Counted from the first letter of the stretch, positions 41,942 to 52,924 are shown. The stretch: DNA of 54,397 nucleotides from Hyphomicrobiales bacterium (GCA_028280515.1 JANQLP010000189.1:1-54397), one strand, 5' to 3'. Numbers and translations: made by a program. Notes: generated by a model from the letters alone, not told the origin.

Positions 41942-43363
41942 TCAGCCCTTTTGATCCACAATCCGGGCGATAGCCTCTTCTTTGCCGAGCGCGAAGACCA
42001 CATCGAAGATGCCGGGAGACGTGGTGCGTCCGGTCAATGCCGCACGCAAGGGCTGTGCGATCTTGCCGAGCTTCAGATCTTCTTCTTCGGCGTACCGGCG
42101 GACGGCCTGCTCGATCGCCTCCACCGACCAGCCCTCGATCCGGCTGAGAGGCTCCACCAGCCCCTGAATGACACCGCGTCCGTCCGCGTCGAGCAATGCG
42201 GCGGCTTTGTCATCCATATCGAGGGGACGCGCCACAAAGACAAACCGTCCATTGTCCAGCAGGTCGACCAGGGTCTTCGCCCGTTCCTTCAGGCCGGGCA
42301 TCGCGTGGACCAGCTTCGCCCAGGCCTCGTCATTCCCGGCATTTGGCGGCTGTGCTTCAGGCTCCAGTTCAGGAACCAGCGCCCGCGCACGCTCGGCCAG
42401 GGCCTCATCATCGGCCTGTCGAAGATAGTGGGCGTTGAGGTTTTCGAGCTTGTCGAAATCGAAGCGGGCCGGGGAGCGTCCGATCTGCGGCAGATCGAAC
42501 CACTCGATCATCTGTTCCGTGGAGAAGATCTCGTCATCGCCATGGCTCCATCCAAGCCGCACGAGATAGTTGCGCAAGGCCTCCGGCAAATACCCCATTG
42601 TCCGGTAGGCCTGAACACTCAACGCACCGTGGCGCTTGGAGAGTTTGGCACCGTCCGGACCGTGAATGAGCGGCACGTGCGCGAACACCGGCACGTCCCA
42701 CCCCAGAGCCTCGTAGATCTGCGCCTGGCGGCTGGCATTGGTGAGGTGATCGGCGCCACGAATGGCATGGGTCACACCCATGTCGTGATCGTCCACAACG
42801 ACGGCGAGATTGTAGGTCGGCGTCCCGTCGCTGCGTTGAATGATCAGATCGTCAAGATCCTTGTTCGCGACGGTGATGGGTCCCATCACCTGATCGTCAA
42901 TGACGGTGTCGCCGTCCTCCGGCCCCCTGAACCTGATGGCCGGCTCGACACCCGCCGGTGCGTCGGAGGGGTCGCGATCGCGCCACAGGCCGTTGTAGAC
43001 CGCCGTGCGTCCTTCCGCGTGCGCCTGCTGGCGCATCTCTTCCAGCTCCTCCGGCGTCGCGTAACATCTGTAGGCGCGGCCTTTCTCCAGAAGCTCCGCC
43101 ACGACCTCCTGGTGCCGGGCAACACGCGTGTGCTGAAACACGGGCTCACCGTCCCAAGCGAGGCCGAGCCAGGACATCCCATCAAGGATTGCGTCTATGG
43201 CCTCCTGGGTCGAACGTTTGCGGTCCGTATCCTCGATCCGCAGCAGCATCTGGCCGCCTCGGCCCTTGGCGTACAGCCAGTTGAACAGGGCGGTCCGCGC
43301 ACCTCCGATGTGCAGAAAGCCGGTGGGCGAGGGGGCAAACCGGGTCACCACGCCATTGCTCAT
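41942..43363 (-). CDS. gltX: Glutamyl-tRNA synthetase
   Basis: Class I synthetase charging tRNA-Glu, and tRNA-Gln too in organisms that use the GatCAB route. The 473-residue protein has the HIGH-type motif [20 protein letters not shown] (about 8-27), [12 protein letters not shown], and the KMSKS-type motif [10 protein letters not shown] (about 237-246). The start is ATG 43363 with GGAG seven bases upstream. The open frame continues 215 codons further, antisense to comEC; that part is not gltX. Alphaproteobacteria often have two gltX genes, and I cannot tell which one this is. Confidence 0.95.
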   Translation of the reverse strand: MSNGVVTRFAPSPTGFLHIGGARTALFNWLYAKGRGGQMLLRIEDTDRKRSTQEAIDAILDGMSWLGLAWDGEPVFQHTRVARHQEVVAELLEKGRAYRCYATPEELEEMRQQAHAEGRTAVYNGLWRDRDPSDAPAGVEPAIRFRGPEDGDTVIDDQVMGPITVANKDLDDLIIQRSDGTPTYNLAVVVDDHDMGVTHAIRGADHLTNASRQAQIYEALGWDVPVFAHVPLIHGPDGAKLSKRHGALSVQAYRTMGYLPEALRNYLVRLGWSHGDDEIFSTEQMIEWFDLPQIGRSPARFDFDKLENLNAHYLRQADDEALAERARALVPELEPEAQPPNAGNDEAWAKLVHAMPGLKERAKTLVDLLDNGRFVFVARPLDMDDKAAALLDADGRGVIQGLVEPLSRIEGWSVEAIEQAVRRYAEEEDLKLGKIAQPLRAALTGRTTSPGIFDVVFALGKEEAIARIVDQKG

Positions 43364-43513
43364 TGCACTGCTCCGTTTCCGTACAGAAGTTGATGCCGAA
43401 CGGCTTTGCGGCTGGGGAAACCACGCTGAAAAACGTTCGGGCTTTGCCGCGCGCCCATGTAGCATAGGTGCGGGGTCTGCGTTAAGGGCGTAGACGGCGC
43501 GCAGGACACAGCG

Positions 43514-45712
43514 ATGGGGTGGCGACCCGGCATTGACGACAGGCACGACGGGCGAGGGCCCGTTGCGCGCGTGTTCACATGGCTTGAAGCGATCCTGGAA
43601 GAGGAGGCCGACCGCTGGTTCCTCTGGTTGCCGGTCCTGTTCGGCATCGGCATTGGCATCTATTTCTCGTTTCACACCGAGCCGGCTGCGCTGACGGTCG
43701 CCGGCGTCATCGTCGCCGCGGCGAGCCTGTGCCTGCTGACCCGAAAGACCCGGCTTTGGTGGGCCCTGAGCACAGCCCTGCTTGTCGTGGTGCTCGGGTT
43801 CGCGGATGCCAAACTCAGGACCGCGCTCGTCGCAGAGCCGGTGCTCGAAAAACCGCGGACGTTGACCGTGCGCGGCTGGGTGGAGCGCACGGAGGCGCAG
43901 TTGCCGCGCGGCGCACGCATCACCCTTCGCGTGTTCGAGATTCCGCGCTTTGAGGGTCCGCTTCCCAAGCGCGTTCGCTTCGTCAGCCGTTTCGATCAGA
44001 TCCCTCAAACGGGAAGTGCCGTCGAGGCGCGTGCACGGCTCAACCCGGTCCCGGATCCGGTCATGCCCGGCGGGTTCGATTTCGCCCGCAAGGCCTACTA
44101 TTCAGGGCTCGGCGCGGTCGGGTACGCATTCGCGCCGCCGAAACCGTTGAGCGCCGCGCCCGAACCGCCATTCACGTTGCAGGTGACATCGGCAATCGAC
44201 CGGATGCGGCACGCCGTGGAGGACCGTATCACGACCGTGCTTCCCGGCCGCACAGGTGCGGTCGCCACCGCCCTGATCACCGGTGAACGCGGCCGCATAC
44301 CCGAAGATGTGCTCCAGTCCCTGCGCGATACCGGGCTTGCGCACATGCTGGCGATATCCGGCATGCACATGGCCTTGATGGCGGGGTCCCTGTTCTTTCT
44401 GTTGCGAGCCATCGCGGCGGCATTTCCAGCGCTTGCGTTGCGCTATCCGATCAAAAAATGGGCGGCCGTGCTGGCGCTTGCCGGGGCCGCGTTCTATCTC
44501 GCATTGTCGGGCGGCTCGATCGCCACCCAGCGCGCCTTCCTGATGGCCGCGATCGTCTTTACGGCCATCCTGATCGACCGGCCGGCGCTGACCCTGCGCA
44601 ACGTTGCGGTCGCCGCACTCGCTATCCTCGTTGCCTTTCCGGAGAGCCTTCTCGACGTCTCGTTTCAGATGTCGTTTGCCGCCGTGACGGCGCTTGTCGC
44701 CGTTTACGAGCGCGTCGAGAGACGGGGCTGGGTCTCCGCGCCGGCCTCACCGGTCCAATGGGCCGTTCGGAAGTCGGTCTGGTACTTTGTCGGTATTGCC
44801 TTCACGACGCTTATTGCCAGCGTCGCGGTAGCGCCCTTCGCCGCGTTTCATTTTCACAAGCTGGCGCAATACAGCCTGCTGGCCAACCTCGCGACGATGC
44901 CTGTCTTCGCACTTGTCGTCATGCCCGCCGCGCTTCTGGTTCTCGTGCTAATGCCGCTCGGGCTCGAGGCCTTGCCGCTCCATGCCATGTCATGGGGCAT
45001 CGATCATGTGATCTATGTTGCGGCGTCCATTGCGCGCTGGGAGGGGGCCACGATCAAAGTCGCAACCATGCCCATGCTGTCCCTGCTCGCAATCGTCGCG
45101 GGTGGATTGTGGCTCTTCCTGTGGCGCGGCACATGGCGCCTCGCCGGACTGGGGATGACGGCAATCGGGCTGGTCAATGTGGGCAGTCTGCCGAAACCCG
45201 ACGTTCTGGTCGATCGGGAGGGAAAAATCGTTGCCATGCGGGCGAGCGACGACACACTTGCCTTTTCCGGAGGCACCAAGAGAAGCTACACCATCGGCCA
45301 GTGGCTCAAGGCGGACGGCGATCCGCGCGACCCCGCCGCCGCGTTGAATGCGCAAGGATTTCGCTGTGATGAACTGGCCTGTGTCGGTTCGGTCAAAGGA
45401 AAGAACGTCGCGTTCGTCCGCCACCCGGCTGCGCTTGAGGAAGAATGCGCACGTGCGGATATCGTAATTTCAAGGTTGCCGGTCGGACGGCCGTGCCGCA
45501 AGACACGGGTGAGCGTCGACGTGATCGATACTCTCGAACGCGGCGCCCATGCGCTCTATTTCGATGGACAATCGATACGGATAGAGACGGTCGCAGAAAC
45601 CCGCGGGAACCGCCCATGGTCGGGCACGCACAAGCAGATACGCAAACCGGACGAGCAACGCAGCACCGACGGCGCTGCTTACGCCGAGGAACCCGGCGGC
45701 GAAGACCGCTAG
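43514..45712 (+). CDS. comEC: ComEC/Rec2-family membrane protein
   Basis: Member of the family that forms the inner-membrane channel for DNA uptake in competent bacteria. The 732-residue protein has an N-terminal pair of helices with an OB-like DUF4131 region (about 30-200), then the competence domain starting with [15 protein letters not shown] and [15 protein letters not shown] (about 255-295) and about nine further helices. The C-terminal 180 residues should be a metallo-beta-lactamase-like nuclease, but no HxHxDH motif is present; only a degenerate remnant remains. AGGA precedes the ATG. It is divergent from gltX and convergent with lexA. Confidence 0.88.
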   Translation: MGWRPGIDDRHDGRGPVARVFTWLEAILEEEADRWFLWLPVLFGIGIGIYFSFHTEPAALTVAGVIVAAASLCLLTRKTRLWWALSTALLVVVLGFADAKLRTALVAEPVLEKPRTLTVRGWVERTEAQLPRGARITLRVFEIPRFEGPLPKRVRFVSRFDQIPQTGSAVEARARLNPVPDPVMPGGFDFARKAYYSGLGAVGYAFAPPKPLSAAPEPPFTLQVTSAIDRMRHAVEDRITTVLPGRTGAVATALITGERGRIPEDVLQSLRDTGLAHMLAISGMHMALMAGSLFFLLRAIAAAFPALALRYPIKKWAAVLALAGAAFYLALSGGSIATQRAFLMAAIVFTAILIDRPALTLRNVAVAALAILVAFPESLLDVSFQMSFAAVTALVAVYERVERRGWVSAPASPVQWAVRKSVWYFVGIAFTTLIASVAVAPFAAFHFHKLAQYSLLANLATMPVFALVVMPAALLVLVLMPLGLEALPLHAMSWGIDHVIYVAASIARWEGATIKVATMPMLSLLAIVAGGLWLFLWRGTWRLAGLGMTAIGLVNVGSLPKPDVLVDREGKIVAMRASDDTLAFSGGTKRSYTIGQWLKADGDPRDPAAALNAQGFRCDELACVGSVKGKNVAFVRHPAALEEECARADIVISRLPVGRPCRKTRVSVDVIDTLERGAHALYFDGQSIRIETVAETRGNRPWSGTHKQIRKPDEQRSTDGAAYAEEPGGEDR

Positions 45713-45730
45713 AGAAGGGCGAGCCCGCGC

Positions 45731-46432
45731 CTAATAAACGCGGATGAGACCAACGAGCGTGCCCTGCACGTCGACCCTGTCGGGACCGAAGATGCGCGTC
45801 TCGTAGCTCGGATTCGCCGCCTCGAGGGCAATGGAGTCGCCACGCCGGCGAAGCCTCTTCAGGGTCGCTTCCTCGCGGTCGACAAGGGCCACCACGATCT
45901 CACCGGAATTCGCGTTTTCGCCGCGGCGGATGATCACCACGTCGCCGTCGAGAATCCCGGCCTCGATCATCGAGTCACCCTTGACCTCAAGCGCGAAATG
46001 CTCGCCCGGCGTCAGCAACTCCGGCGGCACCTCGATGGTGCGGTCGGCATGCTGGATGGCTTCGATGGGTACGCCGGCGGCGATCCGGCCCATGACCGGG
46101 ACGGCCACATTCGCGGGAGAGGGAACGCCGTCGTCCTCCTGGCGCACACGGCCAAGGCTGCCCTCGATCACGCTCGGCGAGAACCCGCGTCCGCCGCCAC
46201 CGAACCCCTGGCCCACGGACTCCGGCAGCTTGAGGATTTCCAGAGCGCGCGCCCTGTGCGGGAGGCGGCGGATAAACCCGCGCTCCTCAAGGGCGGTGAT
46301 CAACCGGTGAATGCCCGATTTCGACTTCAGATCGAGCGCTTCTTTCATTTCGTCGAACGAAGGTGGAACACCTGACTCTTTCACCCGCTCGTGTATGAAC
46401 ATGAGCAGTTCTTTTTGTTTTCTGGTCAGCAT
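45731..46432 (-). CDS. lexA: LexA repressor
   Basis: SOS repressor and self-cleaving protease. The 233-residue protein opens [17 protein letters not shown] and has a winged helix-turn-helix (about 1-70, with [23 protein letters not shown]), an Ala-Gly cleavage site in RIAAGVP (near 115), the nucleophile Ser in [10 protein letters not shown] (near 152) and the general base Lys in ATLKRL (near 190). The start is ATG 46432 with AAGAGG five bases upstream. The longer open frame crosses the promoter and is not coding. Its stop lies 18 bases from that of comEC on the other strand. Confidence 0.97.
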   Translation of the reverse strand: MLTRKQKELLMFIHERVKESGVPPSFDEMKEALDLKSKSGIHRLITALEERGFIRRLPHRARALEILKLPESVGQGFGGGGRGFSPSVIEGSLGRVRQEDDGVPSPANVAVPVMGRIAAGVPIEAIQHADRTIEVPPELLTPGEHFALEVKGDSMIEAGILDGDVVIIRRGENANSGEIVVALVDREEATLKRLRRRGDSIALEAANPSYETRIFGPDRVDVQGTLVGLIRVY

Positions 46433-46512
46433 ATCAACCTCTTGCTTGCTCGCAGCGTCATCTCGGCCACATCGAATCAAACTAGATACCAGATATGGAC
46501 AAATCGTGAACA

Positions 46513-46541
46513 TATATACATGTTCTAGTTGCGTTCCGCAA
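46513..46541 (-). promoter_or_regulatory. lexA promoter with SOS box
   Basis: On the - strand, TTGCGG (46541-46536) and TATATA (46518-46513) are 17 bases apart. Between them, from 46536 to 46522, lies GAAC-N7-GAAC, which reads GTTC-N7-GTTC on the + strand: the LexA box of Alphaproteobacteria. Its place between -35 and -10 means LexA would block its own transcription. The leader to the lexA ATG is about 75 bases. Confidence 0.88.
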
Positions 46542-46578
46542 GCGGTGTGTTGGCGGCCCAATGCGCGGCCCGTTCGGG

Positions 46579-47799
46579 CTAAAAGTCCAGGGGGAGGATT
46601 TCCACCGTTTCGCCGCTCCGGGCGGCAGGGGCATTCGGCGCGCGCACGATGAGGCAATCGGCTTGAGAAAGCGGGGACATCAGCGAGCTGTCCTGCGAGC
46701 GCACCGGGGCGACGCGCGTTTCACCGTTCGCACCAGGCTCGTATGTCGCACGCATGTAGTGCTGGCGCGGCCCGTTCTGTTCCAGCTTGCCGGCAAGCAC
46801 CGCTACTTGCGGTCTTCCGCGCTCTCGATCAAGGCCGAGCAGCCGCTCGATCATCGGTACGAGGAAGATCCGCGAGCAGACAAGCGCGGACACCGGATTG
46901 CCGGGCACGCCAAGGACGCGCTGCGTGCCCAACTGACCGAACATCAAGGGCTTGCCCGGGCGCATGGCGATGCGCCAGAAGTCGAGCGACATGCCGGCAT
47001 TCCTCAGCGCATCCTGCACCAGATCGTGCTCGCCCACCGATGCGCCGCCGATGGTGACAAGAATGTCGGCGTCTTGCGCTCTGGCGATATGCTCAGCGAG
47101 GCTTTCCGCCGTGTCCCCCGCAATACCGAGCGCGCGCGGCGCGGCGCCCGCCGCCCGGATCAGCTCGGCAAGACCGTAGGGGATCGATGAGACGATCTGG
47201 CCCGGCTTAAGGTCGTCGCCCGGCAAGACAAGCTCATCACCTGTCGCAAGCATCGCCACGACCGGCTTGCGGCGCACGCCGAAGCCGGTCACGTTCATGG
47301 CGGCTGCAAGGGTAAGGTCGCGCGCATTCAGCCTGCGGCCCGCTGGCAGCAACTCGTCGCCCTCGGCAAAGTCAAATCCGCGTGGCCGGATGAAGACGCC
47401 GCGCTCCGCGGCCTCGTTGACCGTCACATGATCGCCGTCCCGTGACGCATCTTCCTGGATGACGATTGCATCGGCACCCTCCGGGACCGCGCCGCCGGTG
47501 AAAATCCGCACCGCCTCGCCGTTGCCGACGTGTCCGTCCCAAGGATGACCGGCGGCGGCTTCACCGACAATTCTGAGGGAGCAGGGGACCTCCGCCACAT
47601 CGTCGGCACGAACGGCATAGCCATCCATAGCGGATGCATTGAACGGGGGCTGCGTCACCCGTGCGGTGACGCCGTCCGCAAGCACGCGTCCGAACCCCTC
47701 TCCGAGAGATACTTTTTCCGTTTGGTTGGGTTCCAGACCGGCGACGACGCGGGCGAGCGCTTCGTCAACGCTCAACATGGGTGGACGAGATGTGTTCAC
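46579..47799 (-). CDS. moeA: Molybdopterin molybdenumtransferase MoeA
   Basis: Inserts molybdate into adenylylated molybdopterin. The 406-residue protein has [15 protein letters not shown] (about 53-67), [14 protein letters not shown] (about 99-112), ATGDELV (about 178-184), [17 protein letters not shown] (about 246-262) and [11 protein letters not shown] (about 294-304). The start is a GTG whose last two bases overlap the moaC stop (GTGA), indicating coupling; ATG 47778 is an alternative. It is the last gene of the trp-moa run before lexA. Confidence 0.94.
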   Translation of the reverse strand: MNTSRPPMLSVDEALARVVAGLEPNQTEKVSLGEGFGRVLADGVTARVTQPPFNASAMDGYAVRADDVAEVPCSLRIVGEAAAGHPWDGHVGNGEAVRIFTGGAVPEGADAIVIQEDASRDGDHVTVNEAAERGVFIRPRGFDFAEGDELLPAGRRLNARDLTLAAAMNVTGFGVRRKPVVAMLATGDELVLPGDDLKPGQIVSSIPYGLAELIRAAGAAPRALGIAGDTAESLAEHIARAQDADILVTIGGASVGEHDLVQDALRNAGMSLDFWRIAMRPGKPLMFGQLGTQRVLGVPGNPVSALVCSRIFLVPMIERLLGLDRERGRPQVAVLAGKLEQNGPRQHYMRATYEPGANGETRVAPVRSQDSSLMSPLSQADCLIVRAPNAPAARSGETVEILPLDF

Positions 47800-48281
47800 G
47801 GCTCTGCTTTGAAATACCCGGACCGCCCGCCTGACTTTTCAAGCAGACGAACATTGGAAAAGGCCATGCCCCGGTCGACGGCTTTCACCATGTCGTAGAT
47901 CGTGAGGCACGCGACCGAAACCGCGGTCAGAGCCTCCATCTCAACGCCGGTCTTGCCCGATACCTTGACGAATGCGGTCACGCGGATGCCCGCCGGGTCG
48001 TCCGACGGCTCGAACTCCACGATCACCTGCGAAAGCGCCAGGGGATGGCAGAGCGGAATGAGCTCATGGGTGCGTTTCGCCGCCATGATGCCGGCAATCC
48101 GCGCCGTCCCCAGAACATCGCCCTTCTTGGCGTCGCCCTTCTTGATGAGCTCAAGGGTCTCCGGCAGCATGGAGACGAACCCTTCGGCAACGGCGGTGCG
48201 GACCGTCTCCTCCTTGGCGTCGACGTCGACCATATGGGCTTCGCCGCGTTCGTTCAGATGGGTCAGGTTCTTCCCGGTCAT
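47796..48281 (-). CDS. moaC: Cyclic pyranopterin monophosphate synthase MoaC
   Basis: Second enzyme of molybdenum cofactor synthesis, turning the MoaA product into cyclic pyranopterin monophosphate. The 161-residue protein has [18 protein letters not shown] (about 17-34), [17 protein letters not shown] (about 75-91, with the active-site His) and [29 protein letters not shown] (about 110-138). It overlaps trpC by four bases (ATGA). moaC after trpC is a common alphaproteobacterial arrangement. Confidence 0.95.
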   Translation of the reverse strand: MTGKNLTHLNERGEAHMVDVDAKEETVRTAVAEGFVSMLPETLELIKKGDAKKGDVLGTARIAGIMAAKRTHELIPLCHPLALSQVIVEFEPSDDPAGIRVTAFVKVSGKTGVEMEALTAVSVACLTIYDMVKAVDRGMAFSNVRLLEKSGGRSGYFKAEP

Positions 48282-49099
48282 TGGGCCGCGGTTCCCTGAA
48301 CCTGTTCGGCAGGCGTGAGTAGCAGGCGCGTTGCCGTTTCGACATCGTCCTGGCGCATCAAGCTTTCGCCGACCAGAAACGCATTCACACCGAACGGTTT
48401 CAGATCCGCAATATCCCGGGGCGAGAAGATGCCGCTTTCCGACACGAGAACGCGGTCACCGGTCACCTTTGCAGCGAGCCGTTTTGTCGTGTCGAGCGTC
48501 GTCTCGAAGGAGGTCAGATCGCGGTTGTTGATGCCGAGAAGCCGGGTCTCCAACGCGAGGGCGCGATCGAGCTCCGCCTCGTTGTGCACTTCCACCAGCG
48601 CGTCCATGCCCCAGTCCCGGGCGGAAGCAGCCAACTCTCGCGCCTGCTCATCCGAAACGGAGGCCATGATGATGAGGATGCAGTCGGCACCCCACGCCCG
48701 TGCCTCGACGACCTGATAGGGGTCGAGCATGAAATCCTTGCGCAGCACCGGAAGCGCACACGCAGCCCGCGCAGACTTGAGGAAATCCGGATGTCCCTGG
48801 AACGAGGGTGTGTCGGTCAGCACCGACAGGCATGCGGCGCCGCCGGCTTCGTAGGCGGCGGCAAGGGCAGGGGGATCGAAATCCCGGCGGATCAGGCCTT
48901 TCGAGGGGCTCGCCTTCTTGATCTCGGCAATGAGGGCCGACGATCCGGCGGCAATCCTTGTGGTGATGGCTTCAGCGAAACCGCGCACCGGGTCGGCGCC
49001 GCGCGCCTCCGCTTCGAGGTCCGACAGCGGACGCGCAGCCTTCGCGGCGGCGATCTCCTCGCGCTTGTAGGCGTTGATCTTGTCGAGAATGTTGGCCAT
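48278..49099 (-). CDS. trpC: Indole-3-glycerol phosphate synthase
   Basis: Fourth step of tryptophan synthesis, closing the indole ring. The 273-residue TIM-barrel protein has [20 protein letters not shown] (about 56-75), [26 protein letters not shown] (about 112-126), [13 protein letters not shown] (about 184-196) and [14 protein letters not shown] (about 212-225). It is monofunctional, with no TrpF fusion. ATG 49099 is preferred; TTG 49108 in the trpD stop region is an alternative. It starts five bases after trpD. Confidence 0.95.
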   Translation of the reverse strand: MANILDKINAYKREEIAAAKAARPLSDLEAEARGADPVRGFAEAITTRIAAGSSALIAEIKKASPSKGLIRRDFDPPALAAAYEAGGAACLSVLTDTPSFQGHPDFLKSARAACALPVLRKDFMLDPYQVVEARAWGADCILIIMASVSDEQARELAASARDWGMDALVEVHNEAELDRALALETRLLGINNRDLTSFETTLDTTKRLAAKVTGDRVLVSESGIFSPRDIADLKPFGVNAFLVGESLMRQDDVETATRLLLTPAEQVQGTAAQ

Positions 49100-49104
49100 T
49101 GCTC

Positions 49105-50118
49105 TCAAGCGTTGGTGATGCGCACCAGATCGTCAAGCGCCTTTCGCGCCGCACCCGTGTCGATGGCGCGCGCAGCCAATTCCGCACCTTCCTTCAAGTC
49201 CTTGGCGACTCCCGCGACGACCAACGCGGCGGCCGCATTCAGGATTACGATATCGCGGAACGCGGACGGCTTGCCGTCGAGCAGACCCTTCAGCGCTTCC
49301 GCATTCTCATCCGCCTCACCACCGACCAGATCTTCCGCTTTGGAAACAGCAAGTCCTGCGTCTTCCGGCGTGACCTCGAAGGTTGTCACTTTGCCGTCCT
49401 TCAACTCAGCAACGTGAGTTGGCCCCGTCGTCGTTAGTTCATCGAGGCCGTCGCTGCCATGAACAATCCACACACGGTTGGACCCGAGATTGCGCAGCAC
49501 CTCGGCAAGCGGCACCAGCCAGTCGCGGGAATAGACACCGATGACCTGATGCCTGGTGCCGGCCGGATTGGCGAGCGGTCCGAGAATGTTGAATATCGTG
49601 CGCATGCCGAGCTCGGCGCGCACCGGTGCCACGTGTTTCATGGCGGCGTGGTGCTTTGGCGCGAACATGAAGCCAACCCCGGCTTCGCCGATGGCACGGG
49701 CGACCACGTCGGGGCCGACATCGAGATTGACGCCGAGTGCCGCAAGGACGTCGGCCGAGCCCGACCTTGACGAAACCGATTTGTTGCCATGCTTCGCGAC
49801 CGGAACACCGGCACCGGCAGCCACGAACGCCGTACATGTTGAGATGTTGTAGGTGCCTTTGGCGTCACCGCCCGTTCCGCACGTGTCGATCGCACCTTCC
49901 GGAGCGGATACCGTCGCCGCCTTTTCCCGCATGGTGCGCGCAGCACCGGTGATCTCATCCACCGACTCACCGCGCAGCCGCAACGCCATCAGGAACGCGC
50001 CCATCTGCGCCGGCGTGGCCTCTCCCGACATCATGATGGCGAACGCCTCCGCCGCCTCCTCGGCGGTCAGCGCCTGGCCTTCAGCGGTCTTGGAAACAAA
50101 TCGTGCGAACTCGGACAT
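49105..50118 (-). CDS. trpD: Anthranilate phosphoribosyltransferase
   Basis: Second step of tryptophan synthesis. The 337-residue protein has an N-terminal helical domain with [22 protein letters not shown], then the diphosphate loop [17 protein letters not shown] (about 80-96), [20 protein letters not shown] (about 105-124, with metal and anthranilate contacts) and [16 protein letters not shown] (about 164-179). It lies 12 bases after trpG. Confidence 0.95.
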   Translation of the reverse strand: MSEFARFVSKTAEGQALTAEEAAEAFAIMMSGEATPAQMGAFLMALRLRGESVDEITGAARTMREKAATVSAPEGAIDTCGTGGDAKGTYNISTCTAFVAAGAGVPVAKHGNKSVSSRSGSADVLAALGVNLDVGPDVVARAIGEAGVGFMFAPKHHAAMKHVAPVRAELGMRTIFNILGPLANPAGTRHQVIGVYSRDWLVPLAEVLRNLGSNRVWIVHGSDGLDELTTTGPTHVAELKDGKVTTFEVTPEDAGLAVSKAEDLVGGEADENAEALKGLLDGKPSAFRDIVILNAAAALVVAGVAKDLKEGAELAARAIDTGAARKALDDLVRITNA

Positions 50119-50130
50119 GGCTGCAATCCG

Positions 50131-50778
50131 TCAGACCGCGATCATTGCGGCGTCAAGTGGTTCCGCGGCTGTGTGCTCGATCCCCGCAATGTCGAGGAAA
50201 TTGGCAAGCAGCGTGTGGCCGTACTGCGAGGCGATGCTCTCGGGATGAAACTGCACACCGTGCAACGCATACTCTTTGTGCTGCACGCCCATGATCACGC
50301 CGCCGTCGGTCTCCGCCGTGATCTCGAAGCAATCCGGCATACTGTCCCGGTCAATGACGAGGGAATGGTAGCGCGTCGCATCGAACTGCGCTGGCAGACC
50401 GGCAAAGACACCGGCGCCGGTATTGCGCGCGCTTGCTTCGCCGGCGCCGATCACTTGGATCGTGGAGAGCTTGCCGTGCATCAGCTTCGGCGCGCGGACG
50501 ATCTTTCCGCCAAACGCCTGGCCGATTGCCTGATGCCCGAGACAGACGCCCAGCACCGGAATGTCCGGAGCCGCACGCTTGACGAGGTCCAGGCAGATGC
50601 CGGCCTCGTTTGGCGTGCAGGGACCGGGTGACAGCACGATGGCCTTCGGCGCTTCTTCGAGCACCTGGTCCACACTCACCTTGTCATTGCGGTAGACGCG
50701 GCACTGCGCGCCCAGTTCACCGAGGAAGTGCACCAGGTTGTAGGTGAAGCTGTCGTAGTTATCGATCAGGGTCAGCAT
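50131..50778 (-). CDS. trpG: Anthranilate synthase component 2 (glutamine amidotransferase)
   Basis: Provides ammonia from glutamine to TrpE. The 215-residue class I amidotransferase has DNYDSFTYNLVHFLGE (about 6-21), LSPGPCTPNEAG, catalytic Cys in VLGVCLGHQAIGQAFGG (about 76-92) and His-Glu in VQFHPESIASQYG (about 176-188). It is a separate gene; Rhizobium and relatives often have a TrpE-TrpG fusion instead. A 73-base gap separates it from the phosphatase gene upstream, the largest gap in this run. Confidence 0.95.
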   Translation of the reverse strand: MLTLIDNYDSFTYNLVHFLGELGAQCRVYRNDKVSVDQVLEEAPKAIVLSPGPCTPNEAGICLDLVKRAAPDIPVLGVCLGHQAIGQAFGGKIVRAPKLMHGKLSTIQVIGAGEASARNTGAGVFAGLPAQFDATRYHSLVIDRDSMPDCFEITAETDGGVIMGVQHKEYALHGVQFHPESIASQYGHTLLANFLDIAGIEHTAAEPLDAAMIAV

Positions 50779-50851
50779 GATGCTGTTCTAAAGCGGTTGA
50801 GGCCGCATCCGTCAAGCCATGTTGCGCCGGACGATGAACGGATCGCGGCTT

Positions 50852-51373
50852 TCACGACGCTTTCTTGAGTTCACGCGGCACGACAAAACTGCGCAACCGG
50901 CCTTCTCCCGCTGTCAGTGCCGCCCAGGGCCGGTCGAAGTCGATAACGGCCAGGGCCGCGGTCGGAAACTTGAAACGCATCCCCTCCAGTTCCGCCTCGC
51001 CGCCGACGCCGCACAGGTCAAGGGCAAGAGAATGCATGCCCGGATTGTGACCGACGAGCATGGCGTGGCGGAGTGCATCATCGAGCTCTTGGACGTACCG
51101 CAGCATATCCGCGGAAAGCGCATGATAGAGCCCGGACTCAAAGCGGACTTCGGGAGACGACTTCCATTCAGCGGCAGCCAGTTCCAGTGTCTGCCGGGCA
51201 CGGACCGCCGTGGAGCAGAGCACGATATCCGGTTCCAGGCCTTCAGAGGCCATGTAACGGCCCATGCGCGGAGCCGCCTTCACGCCGCGCGGCGCCAGGG
51301 GTCGGTCGAAGTCGTCCAGGCCCGGATTGTTCCAGGACGATTTTGCGTGCCGAAAGAGAGAGAGCGTCACCAT
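50852..51373 (-). CDS. SixA-like histidine phosphatase
   Basis: Histidine phosphatase superfamily protein of the SixA branch, thought to remove phosphate from histidine residues of phosphotransfer proteins; the substrate here is unknown. The 173-residue protein has the catalytic motif LFRHAKSSW (His at residue 9), DRPLAPRGVKAAPRMG, TAVRARQTLE (second Arg) and LVGHNPGMHSLA (second His, about 109). It sits nine bases after trpE and before trpG, an unexpected place for it; no direct link to tryptophan is known to me. Confidence 0.88.
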   Translation of the reverse strand: MVTLSLFRHAKSSWNNPGLDDFDRPLAPRGVKAAPRMGRYMASEGLEPDIVLCSTAVRARQTLELAAAEWKSSPEVRFESGLYHALSADMLRYVQELDDALRHAMLVGHNPGMHSLALDLCGVGGEAELEGMRFKFPTAALAVIDFDRPWAALTAGEGRLRSFVVPRELKKAS

Positions 51374-51382
51374 CCAGTTTTC

Positions 51383-52924
51383 TCAGCCGCGGTTGGCCCC
51401 GGTCGCGAAACGCACCGCTTCATCGGCGGCACGAAACAGCGCCTTGGCCTTGTTCTCACACTCTGCCTGCTCTGACTCGGGAACGGAGTCGGCGACGATG
51501 CCGGCTCCGGCCTGAACATGCATCACGCCGTCTTTCACGATCGAGGTGCGCAGGACGATACAGCTGTCCATATCGCCGTTCGCGGAGAAGTAGCCGACAC
51601 ATCCGGCGTAGATTCCGCGCTTGTCGTGTTCCAGTTCGTCGATAATCTCCATGGCGCGAACCTTCGGCGCACCGGACAGCGTTCCCGCCGGAAAGGCGGC
51701 CGTCAGGGCGTCGATCGCGTCGTGCCTGTTATCCAGCCGGCCGACCACGTTGGAGACGATGTGCATCACGTGGCTGTAATATTCGAGGAAGAAGCTGTCG
51801 GTCACCTTGACCGAACCGATCTCGGCCACCCGGCCCACATCGTTGCGGCCGAGATCGAGCAGCATCAGATGTTCAGCCCGCTCCTTGGGATCGTTTAGCA
51901 ACTCCTCCGCAAGCGCCTCGTCCTCCTGCCGCGACTGGCCGCGCGGCCGCGTTCCGGCGATGGGACGGATGGTGACTTCGCCGGCGCGGGCGCGCACGAG
52001 GATTTCCGGGCTCGACCCGACCACGGAGAAACCGTCGAGATTGAGGAAGTAGAGAAACGGGGAGGGGTTGACCCGCCGCAGCGCCCGGTAAAGCGCAAAC
52101 GGCGGCAGCGTGAACGGCGCGGAAAAGCGCTGGCTGAGCACGACCTGAAAAACGTCTCCGGCGGCGATGTACTCCTTTCCGCGCTTGACAATCGCCATGT
52201 AATCCTCCGGCGTCGTATTCGAAACCGGTTCCGGCGCCGGCACGTCGGAATGGTCGAGGCGCGCCGAATGCGGCAGCGCGGAATCGAGCCGGAACAACGC
52301 CTCGCGCAGCCGCTCAACGGCCCGGTTGTAGGCGCTTTCCGCCGTTGCGTCGCCTGACGGGCGAACCGGCGTGACCGCGATGATCTCGTCCTTGACGGCG
52401 TCGAAAATCACCATGATCGTCGGGCGGAGAAGGATCGCGTCCGGCACGCCGAGCGGATCAGGATTTTCGTCCGGCAAATGCTCCACCAGCCGGACCGTGT
52501 CGTAGCCCATATAACCGAACACGCCTGCCGCCATTGGGGGCAGCTCTTCCGGCAGGTCGATGCGCGACTCGTCAATCAGAGCACGCAGGGCGGCGAGGGT
52601 CCCGCCCTGGCAGGGACTATACTGATCTCCGTCCTGAGGCGCGGAATTGATCTCCGCCTTGTCGCCATGGGCGCGCCAGATAACGTCGGGATCGAACCCG
52701 ATGATCGAGTAGCGCCCGCGCACGGCGCCGCCTTCAACCGACTCGAAAAGAAAGCTGTACGGACGCTCATCGGCCAGCTTGAGGAACGCGGAAACCGGCG
52801 TTTCCAGATCAGCGACCAATCGCGTCCACACGACCTGGGGCGTGCCCGCCTCGTAAGCCCTGGCAAACGAATCCAGCGATGGTTCGATCTCACCGATGCC
52901 GGGCAGATTGAACATAGTAGTCAT
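51383..52924 (-). CDS. trpE: Anthranilate synthase component 1
   Basis: Makes anthranilate from chorismate with TrpG. The 513-residue protein has an N-terminal domain with FLFESVEGGAVRGRYS (about 58-73), the region that in relatives binds feedback tryptophan, and the chorismate domain with NPSPFLYFLNLDGFSVVGSSPE, IRPIAGTRPRG, LLDLGRNDVGRV and AFPAGTLSGAPKVRAMEI. It begins 18 bases after the isomerase gene, leaving no room for a leader-peptide attenuator directly upstream. Confidence 0.95.
   Translation of the reverse strand: MTTMFNLPGIGEIEPSLDSFARAYEAGTPQVVWTRLVADLETPVSAFLKLADERPYSFLFESVEGGAVRGRYSIIGFDPDVIWRAHGDKAEINSAPQDGDQYSPCQGGTLAALRALIDESRIDLPEELPPMAAGVFGYMGYDTVRLVEHLPDENPDPLGVPDAILLRPTIMVIFDAVKDEIIAVTPVRPSGDATAESAYNRAVERLREALFRLDSALPHSARLDHSDVPAPEPVSNTTPEDYMAIVKRGKEYIAAGDVFQVVLSQRFSAPFTLPPFALYRALRRVNPSPFLYFLNLDGFSVVGSSPEILVRARAGEVTIRPIAGTRPRGQSRQEDEALAEELLNDPKERAEHLMLLDLGRNDVGRVAEIGSVKVTDSFFLEYYSHVMHIVSNVVGRLDNRHDAIDALTAAFPAGTLSGAPKVRAMEIIDELEHDKRGIYAGCVGYFSANGDMDSCIVLRTSIVKDGVMHVQAGAGIVADSVPESEQAECENKAKALFRAADEAVRFATGANRG

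Noticed and set aside
41951-43393. An open frame of 480 codons on the + strand over gltX
   Set aside because: Fully antisense to gltX, which has intact HIGH and KLSKR motifs. The + strand product resembles no protein.
43364-44008. A 215-codon N-terminal extension of gltX
   Set aside because: It lies antisense to the start of comEC, is not synthetase-like, and a good ribosome binding site precedes ATG 43363.
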